From contig JAQTSF010000047.1 in assembly GCA_028711485.1 (NCBI GenBank), positions 1 through 5,670 of the forward strand: DNA of 5,670 bases. The letters are read 5' to 3'. A program made the translations under genes and the position numbers. This DNA is from Candidatus Iainarchaeum sp. GTDB taxonomy: Archaea > Micrarchaeota > Micrarchaeia > Anstonellales > Bilamarchaeaceae. The first letter of the stretch is position 1. Each line of letters begins with the position of its first letter. The notes beneath the pieces were generated by a model. That model was not told the DNA's origin. It saw only the letters and a program-made list of their open reading frames with translations, and searched no databases. This document shows, piece after piece, positions 1 to 5,670 of this stretch.

Positions 1-1343
1 TCATTGATGTGGTACACTTAAAAAGTTTGAAAAGGGATTTTGAGGAGATAGAAATAACTCCTGAAGATGAAAGAAGAATATTGGAATTATCCACAAGACC
101 GGATATTGAAAAAATACTCACGAGTTCCGTTGCCCCAAGCATTTATGGTTATGAAGAAATAAAAAAAGCAATTGCTCTCCAGCTTTTTGGAGGAACACGG
201 GGAAAACTCATTAAAGGAAATGTTCCTGTGCGTGATGACATACACATTCTTCTTATCGGAGATCCGGGAATCAGTAAAACCCAGTTTCTACAGCAATCCA
301 CTCGTCTCGCCCCAAAAAGCATTTACGTAAGCGGAAAATCAGTTACTTCCGCAGGTTTAACTATTTCAGCAGAAAAGGATGAATTAGGGGACGGGGGCTG
401 GACGTTGAAAGCAGGAGCCCTTGTTTTAGCTTCAGGAGGAAATGTTTCAATAGATGAGTTTGATAAAATAAGTGAAGAAGACAGGTCTTCTCTACACGAA
501 GTTCTTGAATCACAAACTGTTTCAGTTGCAAAAGCAGGAATAGTTTCAAAATTCAAGGCAAAAACTTCAGTACTCGCAGCTGCAAATCCAAAATACGGAA
601 GGTTTGATCAGAACCGAAATATTGCAGAACAATTTGATATCCCACCAACTCTTCTTTCAAGATTTGATTTGATATTTCCAATATTTGATATTTTGGATGA
701 AGAAAAAGATTCCAAACTTGCTGATCACATACTTACCTCTCACTTATATGCAAGCAGAGGAGAAAAACAAGAGGAAAAAGAAGAGACAATTACTCTGGAA
801 CTTTTAAGAAAATATATTTCCTATGCAAGAAGAAATGTTAGGCCAATACTTACAAAAGAAGCAATGAGTAAAATAAGAGAATATTACATTGATCTTAGAA
901 AATTAGGTATGTCTTCTGGTTCAGTTGCAATAACTCCTAGATATTTAGAAGGTATGGTAAGACTTTCAGAAGCAAATGCAAAAATGAGATTAAGTCCTAT
1001 TGTTGAGGAATCTGATGCAGAATCCGGAATATTTCTTATGAGATATGTACTCTCAAAGATAATGACCGATAAAGAAACTGGAAGAATTGATGTTGATATT
1101 GTTGCAACAGGAAGATCAAGAACACAGGTTGAAAGACTGCAAAAAGTAGATACTATAAAAGAAATTATAAGAGAACTTTCAAAACAATATGATTCTGTTG
1201 ATATTGATATGGTGATAGAAGAGGCATCATCAAAATATGATATTGACGATAAAACCTCAAAAAGAATAATATTTGAACTTTTAAGAAAGGGAGAACTTTA
1301 CGAAAAAGAACATGGTCATGTAAGATTGGTGGATGACAGATGA
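1..1343 (+). CDS. mcm: Replicative DNA helicase MCM, ATPase and C-terminal part (5' end outside window)
   Basis: This is the motor half of the archaeal minichromosome maintenance helicase, the hexameric ATPase that unwinds DNA at the replication fork. The frame is open from base 3, so the GTG at 9 is an internal valine. The first residues match the linker after the N-terminal DNA-binding domain, which lies upstream. Numbering from that GTG, Walker A GDPGISKT is at 84-91, Walker B SIDEFDK at 147-153, the pre-sensor-1 hairpin lysine near 181, sensor 1 AANP at 191-194, the arginine finger LSRFD at 216-220 (R218), and sensor 2 ITPRYLE at 308-314 (R311). A winged-helix-like tail spans about 380-444. 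All ATPase residues are present and no intein interrupts the Walker A site. The segment before Walker B reads LASGG where family members usually have LADGG. The stop overlaps the next start as ATGA. The family assignment is near certain. Confidence 0.97.
   Translation, partial: IDVVHLKSLKRDFEEIEITPEDERRILELSTRPDIEKILTSSVAPSIYGYEEIKKAIALQLFGGTRGKLIKGNVPVRDDIHILLIGDPGISKTQFLQQSTRLAPKSIYVSGKSVTSAGLTISAEKDELGDGGWTLKAGALVLASGGNVSIDEFDKISEEDRSSLHEVLESQTVSVAKAGIVSKFKAKTSVLAAANPKYGRFDQNRNIAEQFDIPPTLLSRFDLIFPIFDILDEEKDSKLADHILTSHLYASRGEKQEEKEETITLELLRKYISYARRNVRPILTKEAMSKIREYYIDLRKLGMSSGSVAITPRYLEGMVRLSEANAKMRLSPIVEESDAESGIFLMRYVLSKIMTDKETGRIDVDIVATGRSRTQVERLQKVDTIKEIIRELSKQYDSVDIDMVIEEASSKYDIDDKTSKRIIFELLRKGELYEKEHGHVRLVDDR
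1328..1332 (+). promoter_or_regulatory. Weak Shine-Dalgarno-like GGTGG before the protease start
   Basis: GGTGG inside the last mcm codons sits seven bases before the ATG at 1340 and partly matches the archaeal anti-Shine-Dalgarno sequence. It supports this ATG as the start, although translation is probably helped by ribosomes finishing mcm at the overlapping ATGA. Confidence 0.4.
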
Positions 1344-2182
1344 GAATACTACTCCCTCTATTAATTTTCTTTGTTGTAGCTCAGCTTCTTGGTATTTTCA
1401 CTGCTTCTATTATTTATGCGGATTATGAAGACAATCCCTATGTGCAAGGTCTTTATTTGAAGCCCGAGGGAGAAAGTGAATCCTTTTTTACAATAATATT
1501 TCTTTTTGCAATTATTCTTCTTTCCACTGCATTTTTACTATTCTTAATAAAATACTACAAAGGAAATTTTTTATTCCTGATTTTAGAATTTTTTATGATT
1601 TCCGTTCCATCCTCCATAATTTTTTATTCATTTTCGAGAATTATTTTTCCTTATTTAGAAAGTATTCTGATAGGAATTTTACTAGGCTGCATTCTTGCAA
1701 TCTTAAAACATAAGTATTCCTTTTTCAAAAATCCTTCTGCTATTCTTGCTTCAGCAGCAGTTGGAGCTATTTTTGGAATTTCTTTTTCCCCATTTTTTAT
1801 AATTATTTTTCTGATCATACTTGCGATTTATGATTATATTGCAGTTTTCAAAACCAAGCATATGGTCTCTCTTGCAGGAGAAATAATGAAAAGAGATATG
1901 GCCTTGACAATTTCATCTAAAGTAACAATCCCTAAAATAGGAGAAAAAAGGATAGATCTTGGAACAGGAGATATTCTTGCACCAATAATGCTTGAAGTCT
2001 CCTTCCTTTCAATAAATCCAACAGCATCAATATTCATATTTTTCGGTTCAACGATTTCAGTATTCCTAATTTTTTACCTATTAAGAAAAAGTAAAATGAT
2101 TATTCCAGCTCTTCCGCCCATAGTTGCAGGAATACTATTATCACTTTTTATAGGATATATTACGGGTTTTATTTATTTTTAA
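1340..2182 (+). CDS. Presenilin-like intramembrane aspartyl protease (PSH, family A22)
   Basis: This 280-residue membrane protein carries all three hallmarks of presenilin and signal peptide peptidase homologues: a YD pair in helix 6 (Y164, D165), a GxGD motif in helix 7 (GTGD 208-211, catalytic D211) and a PAL motif in helix 9 (PALPP 256-260). D165 and D211 would form the aspartyl dyad that cleaves substrates within the membrane. I count nine hydrophobic segments, near 3-25, 51-70, 76-98, 103-123, 132-149, 151-169, 205-223, 228-247 and 253-278. Positive loops (K71-K74, K123-K125, K171-R204, R249-K252) alternate with an acidic first loop (27-48). The positive-inside rule therefore puts the N terminus and catalytic loop in the cytoplasm, as in presenilins. 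Length matches archaeal homologues. The start overlaps the mcm stop, so expression is probably coupled to the helicase. The natural substrate cannot be read from the sequence. Confidence 0.92.
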   Translation: MRILLPLLIFFVVAQLLGIFTASIIYADYEDNPYVQGLYLKPEGESESFFTIIFLFAIILLSTAFLLFLIKYYKGNFLFLILEFFMISVPSSIIFYSFSRIIFPYLESILIGILLGCILAILKHKYSFFKNPSAILASAAVGAIFGISFSPFFIIIFLIILAIYDYIAVFKTKHMVSLAGEIMKRDMALTISSKVTIPKIGEKRIDLGTGDILAPIMLEVSFLSINPTASIFIFFGSTISVFLIFYLLRKSKMIIPALPPIVAGILLSLFIGYITGFIYF

Positions 2183-3188
2183 TTACTCTCAAGTCCAAAA
2201 CCACTTGAACTATTTTTGGAGAGTAACTTCTTACAATCCTTTTTGAAACTACTTTAAATTTAGTGTTACTTTCTAAAAATTTTCCAGCTGCGATTTCCTC
2301 TGCTTTTTTCAAAGGATCTTCAGATTCTACAAAGGTGTAGAAATGTATTATGCATCCATCTTTAGCACTTTTTATAGCAGATTTAAGAAATTTTTCCCCA
2401 TCTTTTGGAAGAGGCATTATTATTCTATCAGCCCACTCAGGATATTTTTCAGCTATTTTTCCAGCATCTCCTTCTACAACTTTTATATTTTTTATTTTAT
2501 TCAAAATAATATTTTCCTTAAAATATTTTACAGCTATTGGATTGCTTTCAACCGAAATTATTTCACATTCAGCATTATTTTTTGCAATTGTTATTGGGAA
2601 CGGACCAACCCCTGCAAAGAGTGCGAGTATTTTTTCTCCAGGTTTAACAAGTTGTTTTACCCTCTCTCTTTCACCGCTTAATCTCACTGAATAATAAACT
2701 TTTTCAGCATTTAATTTGAAAGAACATCCATGTTCTTTATGGATTGTTTCTTTTGTTCTTTTTCCTTGTATTATCTTTATTTTCCTTGTTCTATATTCTC
2801 CGGAAACCGCGCTCATTTTTTTAGCAACTGTTTTTATATTTGGATGAACTTCAATAATTGCTTTTGCAATCTCTTTTTCTTTTTTTTCAAGTTCTTTTGG
2901 AATTTCAATAACTGCAATACTCCCTATCAAATCATAACTCCTTACCAGGTTTTCTAATTCTTTTTTTTCCAAAACCTTTCCAAGAATTTCTTCAATACTC
3001 CTTCTTCTTTTGCTTTTGTTTCCTTTCAACTCAACAATTTCCCCAATATCGGATATTTTTTTCTTTATTGGGAAATAAACATACTTTCCTTTATTTTCAA
3101 CCTTATATTCATTTTCAAAAATACCCAATTCCATAATCATTTTCCTTGCTTTTTCAGCATCCGTTTTATTTATTTTCAAAAAGAGCAT
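2169..3188 (-). CDS. trm5: tRNA (guanine-37-N1)-methyltransferase Trm5
   Basis: Trm5 uses S-adenosylmethionine to methylate N1 of G37, 3' of the anticodon, which prevents +1 frameshifting. The 339 residues match the full archaeal length. A small N-terminal domain (about 1-45, with a KYVYFPI strand) resembles the D1 domain that contacts the outer corner of tRNA, and suggests the Trm5b type. Next come the GEYRTRK segment (130-136), KEHGCSFKLN (151-160) and YYSVRLSGER (165-174). The SAM fold follows: motif I FAGVGPFPI (191-199), the acidic ESNP (214-217), EGDA (239-242) and the IIMPLPK loop (256-262). It ends with RSYSPKIVQVVLDLRV (320-335), typical of the family. By rough spacing, R133 and E173 may correspond to the catalytic R145 and E185 of the Methanocaldococcus enzyme. 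The NLP motif of that enzyme is PLP here (259-261). The related wybutosine enzymes (Taw2 type) are less likely because of the D1-like domain and the tail. Confidence 0.93.
   Translation of the reverse strand: MLFLKINKTDAEKARKMIMELGIFENEYKVENKGKYVYFPIKKKISDIGEIVELKGNKSKRRRSIEEILGKVLEKKELENLVRSYDLIGSIAVIEIPKELEKKEKEIAKAIIEVHPNIKTVAKKMSAVSGEYRTRKIKIIQGKRTKETIHKEHGCSFKLNAEKVYYSVRLSGERERVKQLVKPGEKILALFAGVGPFPITIAKNNAECEIISVESNPIAVKYFKENIILNKIKNIKVVEGDAGKIAEKYPEWADRIIMPLPKDGEKFLKSAIKSAKDGCIIHFYTFVESEDPLKKAEEIAAGKFLESNTKFKVVSKRIVRSYSPKIVQVVLDLRVIKNK
2183..2226. repeat. Imperfect inverted repeat at the convergent gene junction
   Basis: TTACTC (2183-2188) can pair with GAGTAA (2221-2226), and TCCAAAA (2194-2200) with TTTTGGA (2214-2220), leaving a five-base bulge and a 13-base loop. 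As an alternative, TTACTCTC (2183-2190) pairs perfectly with GAGAGTAA (2219-2226). The repeat begins immediately after the protease stop and lies inside the last codons of trm5. It could form a hairpin in either transcript and act in termination or 3'-end protection. No long U-run follows on either strand: the nearest T5 on the + strand is at 2240-2244. It may also be a chance product of A+T-rich coding sequence. Confidence 0.35.
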
Positions 3189-3194
3189 TTGTTT

Positions 3195-3200
3195 CTCCTT
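3195..3200 (-). promoter_or_regulatory. Shine-Dalgarno site of trm5
   Basis: The - strand reads AAGGAG six bases before the trm5 ATG (3188-3186), a strong and well-spaced match to the 16S rRNA 3' end that fixes this start. Its first base is also the last base of the leuS stop codon (TAA at 3202-3200). Ribosomes ending leuS therefore stop on top of the trm5 initiation site, which favours coupled translation. Confidence 0.8.
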
Positions 3201-5670
3201 TATTCAAGAATTATTGCCGGTTTATTTGGAAATGCTTTTCCCTTCTTCTCACTTTTTGATTCTTCTTCATTCTCCAAAACCACTTCCAGTCTGCTTTCCT
3301 TTTCTATAAATCCAGAATTTTCACGTATTATTCTAAATTCATCAAGTTTCCAATACTCATTTTTTATTTTATAAAAATTATTTTTAAAATATTTTATGTT
3401 TTCTTCGTAATATTCAACTTCTTCTGCGTTGTTTTTTTCAAGTTCTTTTTCCAATTTTTCACTTTTTTCTTTAGAAGCAACAATGAGTTTGACTTTTTTA
3501 GCCGGGAATCTTAAAAGATTTTTTATTTTGGTTATATCTTCAATAATTCCTTTTATGTAATTCTCAGTGCTTTCAACTTCATCATCTATATTTTCTTTTA
3601 CTACTTCTGGCCATTTCTCAAGAGAAACCATATTTTTATTTCCTGATTTTTCCCAAAGTTCCTCACACATATGAGGCATTGCCGGTGAAAGAAGGGCAAT
3701 CCATTTATCTGTCAAATAATCTGCAATTTCTTTTTTCTCTTCTCTTTCCGCTTTTTTGCTGAAGTACTCCATATTATTTATCATTTTGTAGAATGCAGTC
3801 TGTATATACTCTCTTATTCCAAATTCCTCAAGCGCTGCTGTACTTTCAAGAACAGTTCTTTCAAAAGTGCTTTTCATCCATCTTGTAAGATGACTTTCTT
3901 TTCTATTTCCTTTTTCTTTTTTTAATGAAATAAGTTCTTCAAAAATCAGGAATAATCTTCCCAGATTCTTTTTTGCATTCTCTGCATCCTTTCTCCTAAA
4001 ATCCAGGACACTGCCGAAATCAGAAGTGGAACAAATATATATCCTAAAAGAATCAGCTCCATATACTTTTGAAATTTCATTAAGCATTACAACATTTCCT
4101 TTGCTTTTGCTCATTTTTCTTCCTTCGCTTATGAGCATTTCATTAAGGCTAAATGCCTTTGGCCAGTATTTCTTTTCAAAAATTGCAGTATGTGCGAATA
4201 TCATAAAACTAAGGTGATTAGTTATATGCGCTACAGCAGTATGCCTTAAATTGTTAGGATACCAATACTCAAATTCCTTCCGTATTTTTTCCCATTTTTC
4301 ATTTCCTTTCCCTTTCCCAAGGAAAACATAATCAAAAAATTCCAAATTCAATTCCTCAGGTTTCATTTTCAATTCTCTTATTTGTTTTATTATAGTGTAA
4401 AAAGCCATATACATTGTTGAGTCGCTTAGGGATTCTATTATCCATTCTTTATTGAATGGAAGTTTTGTTCCTATTCCTCTTTTTCTTGCACATGGTCTTT
4501 TATCAAGCCATTCAAAAACATCTTCGAATTGTTTTCTATAATTTTCCGGATATATTGCCATATCTTTGAGACACTTTTTTGAAAGTTCTTTCCAACCTGG
4601 AGAATTAAAATCTAAAAACCATTGGTCATCCATTACAGCTACTATAACTTTTGTACCGCATCTGCAGTGTGCTTTAGAACTACTCTCGTAAAAATAAAAT
4701 CCATTGTTATTATTTATAATCCATTCCCCCATTACTTCTTTAGCTTCTTTTACAGACATCCCTGAGAATTTTTCACTGTTCAAAACCTTTCCAGAATAAT
4801 GTTCTTTCTTATAAATCTCAGTAGTTGCTTTTTCAATTTTATTCTTCTCATTGATGTTCATTACTTTTAACTGATTTGTAATTTCTACTGCAGGAAATTC
4901 ACCAAATCCTTCGCATTCAATTACTTGTTTATACTCTATGTTTTTTAACATATTTTCGAGATCAGGATATTTTGTTAAATTTTTTTTATTCTTTTTCAAA
5001 TCTTCAAGAGCGACATGATCAAAAGGTGCATGCGCAGGAACACTATGAACAATACCAGTTCCATGTTCCGGATCAACAAATACCCCAGGAAAAACAGGCA
5101 CCTCTTTTCCGTTAGGTGTTTTTGCTTTTTTTCCTATCAATTCCTCTCCTCGTATTTCCCTGATTTCATTAATACTTTTTCCCTGAAGTTTTAATTTTTC
5201 AACTGCTCCCATACTCACAATTATTTTTTCTTTATTATCCACTTCAACAATCGAATATTCTGCGTCAGGATTAACAAAAATATTAGTTATACCAAAAAAG
5301 GTATCCGGTCTTAAAGTTGCAGAAACCAGATATTCCTCCCCCAGTTTAAATTTTATAGCGGTGAATTTCTGCACCTCTATTTTTTCTTCATCCCCGCCAG
5401 ATATATCATCCTCACCAACTGCATTTTCATCTTTTGGGCAATATAACACCGGATAATTTGCCTTTTTCAAATACCCTTTTTCATGATATTTTTCAAACTG
5501 CCATTCAATAAATTTATTATATTCCAAATCACCTGTTGTAAACTGCCTTGAAAAATCAATAGAGAATCCTATACTTTTGAAATCCTGTATTAATTTAGAT
5601 GAAAAATATTTTACTATGTTCCAAGGTTCAGAAAAACTATCTACTATTCTTTTGACTTCTTCTTTACTTT
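3200..5670 (-). CDS. leuS: Leucyl-tRNA synthetase, archaeal/eukaryotic type (5' end outside window)
   Basis: LeuRS charges tRNA-Leu with leucine and hydrolyses mischarged products. The frame is open to the right edge, giving 822 complete codons. TTG at 5527-5525 is an internal leucine: the 47 residues before it continue a typical LeuRS match (GFSIDFSRQFTTGDLEYNKF). Numbering from the first complete codon, the CP1 editing domain holds the threonine-rich ATLRPDT (117-123) and GTGIVHSVPAHAPFD (203-217), whose final D217 is the conserved editing aspartate. CRCGT (335-339) and DQWFLDF follow, then the archaeal/eukaryotic signature SLSDSTMYM (413-421) and the class I signature KMSKS (518-522, bases 4117-4103). 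The anticodon-binding helical domain and a lysine/glutamate-rich C-terminal domain come next, ending KPAIILE; in archaeal LeuRS this domain reads the long variable arm. The HIGH motif and roughly the first 100-150 residues lie outside the window. trm5 follows after 11 bases. Confidence 0.96.
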   Translation of the reverse strand, partial: SKEEVKRIVDSFSEPWNIVKYFSSKLIQDFKSIGFSIDFSRQFTTGDLEYNKFIEWQFEKYHEKGYLKKANYPVLYCPKDENAVGEDDISGGDEEKIEVQKFTAIKFKLGEEYLVSATLRPDTFFGITNIFVNPDAEYSIVEVDNKEKIIVSMGAVEKLKLQGKSINEIREIRGEELIGKKAKTPNGKEVPVFPGVFVDPEHGTGIVHSVPAHAPFDHVALEDLKKNKKNLTKYPDLENMLKNIEYKQVIECEGFGEFPAVEITNQLKVMNINEKNKIEKATTEIYKKEHYSGKVLNSEKFSGMSVKEAKEVMGEWIINNNNGFYFYESSSKAHCRCGTKVIVAVMDDQWFLDFNSPGWKELSKKCLKDMAIYPENYRKQFEDVFEWLDKRPCARKRGIGTKLPFNKEWIIESLSDSTMYMAFYTIIKQIRELKMKPEELNLEFFDYVFLGKGKGNEKWEKIRKEFEYWYPNNLRHTAVAHITNHLSFMIFAHTAIFEKKYWPKAFSLNEMLISEGRKMSKSKGNVVMLNEISKVYGADSFRIYICSTSDFGSVLDFRRKDAENAKKNLGRLFLIFEELISLKKEKGNRKESHLTRWMKSTFERTVLESTAALEEFGIREYIQTAFYKMINNMEYFSKKAEREEKKEIADYLTDKWIALLSPAMPHMCEELWEKSGNKNMVSLEKWPEVVKENIDDEVESTENYIKGIIEDITKIKNLLRFPAKKVKLIVASKEKSEKLEKELEKNNAEEVEYYEENIKYFKNNFYKIKNEYWKLDEFRIIRENSGFIEKESRLEVVLENEEESKSEKKGKAFPNKPAIILE

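Noticed and set aside
9..11. GTG as a possible start of a short MCM lacking its N-terminal domain
   Set aside because: The frame is already open upstream (ATT GAT from base 3) and the residues fit the normal inter-domain linker. The full gene most likely begins outside the window.
232..238. GTGATGA resembling box C of a C/D guide RNA
   Set aside because: It lies within a conserved MCM coding stretch, and no box D CTGA is seen at a suitable distance downstream.
257..285. Intein insertion site in the MCM Walker A region
   Set aside because: Some archaeal MCM genes carry an intein here, but the motif is continuous and no splicing-domain sequence is present.
2343..2957. Several + strand open frames of 75-114 codons rich in Phe, Ser and Tyr
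   Set aside because: They are antisense to trm5 and arise from its lysine- and glutamate-rich codons read in reverse. They show no family resemblance and no convincing start sites.
5525..5527. TTG as a possible leuS start codon
   Set aside because: The same frame continues to the window edge with 47 further residues that match the conserved LeuRS region before this point, so this is an internal leucine codon.
1340..5670. Long T-rich bias of the + strand with many short T-tracts
   Set aside because: It is explained by hydrophobic codons in the protease gene and by AAA/GAA-rich genes read from the other strand, so individual T-tracts were not called terminators.

Overview
The window looks archaeal. 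It is A+T-rich (roughly a third G+C by eye) and gene-dense, and every gene is an archaeal-type protein: a replicative MCM helicase, a presenilin/signal-peptide-peptidase-like membrane aspartyl protease, the archaeal/eukaryotic tRNA m1G37 methyltransferase Trm5, and an archaeal/eukaryotic-type leucyl-tRNA synthetase. AGA-dominated arginine codons, Shine-Dalgarno-like sites and overlapping genes fit an archaeon with a compact genome. An uncultured or DPANN-like lineage is possible, but the sequence does not settle this.

Layout: four protein genes in two converging pairs fill the window, with no gap longer than 11 bases. On the + strand, the C-terminal part of mcm (1-1343, cut off at the left edge) overlaps a nine-helix presenilin-type protease gene (1340-2182) through an ATGA stop/start. 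On the - strand, leuS (5670 to 3200, cut off at the right edge) is followed 11 bases later by trm5 (3188 to 2169), whose Shine-Dalgarno site touches the leuS stop codon. The two pairs meet tail to tail, and the protease and trm5 coding regions overlap by 14 bases. An imperfect inverted repeat lies beside that junction.

The - strand pair makes biological sense as a translation operon: LeuRS charges tRNA-Leu, and Trm5 methylates G37 next to the anticodon of tRNAs, including Leu isoacceptors. The + strand pair is less obvious. A DNA helicase motor is joined by an overlapping start to an intramembrane protease. This is probably operon packing rather than a shared pathway, but it is the most unusual arrangement in the window.

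I see no rRNA, tRNA, CRISPR array, insertion sequence or new multi-gene system. Promoters of both operons must lie outside the window.
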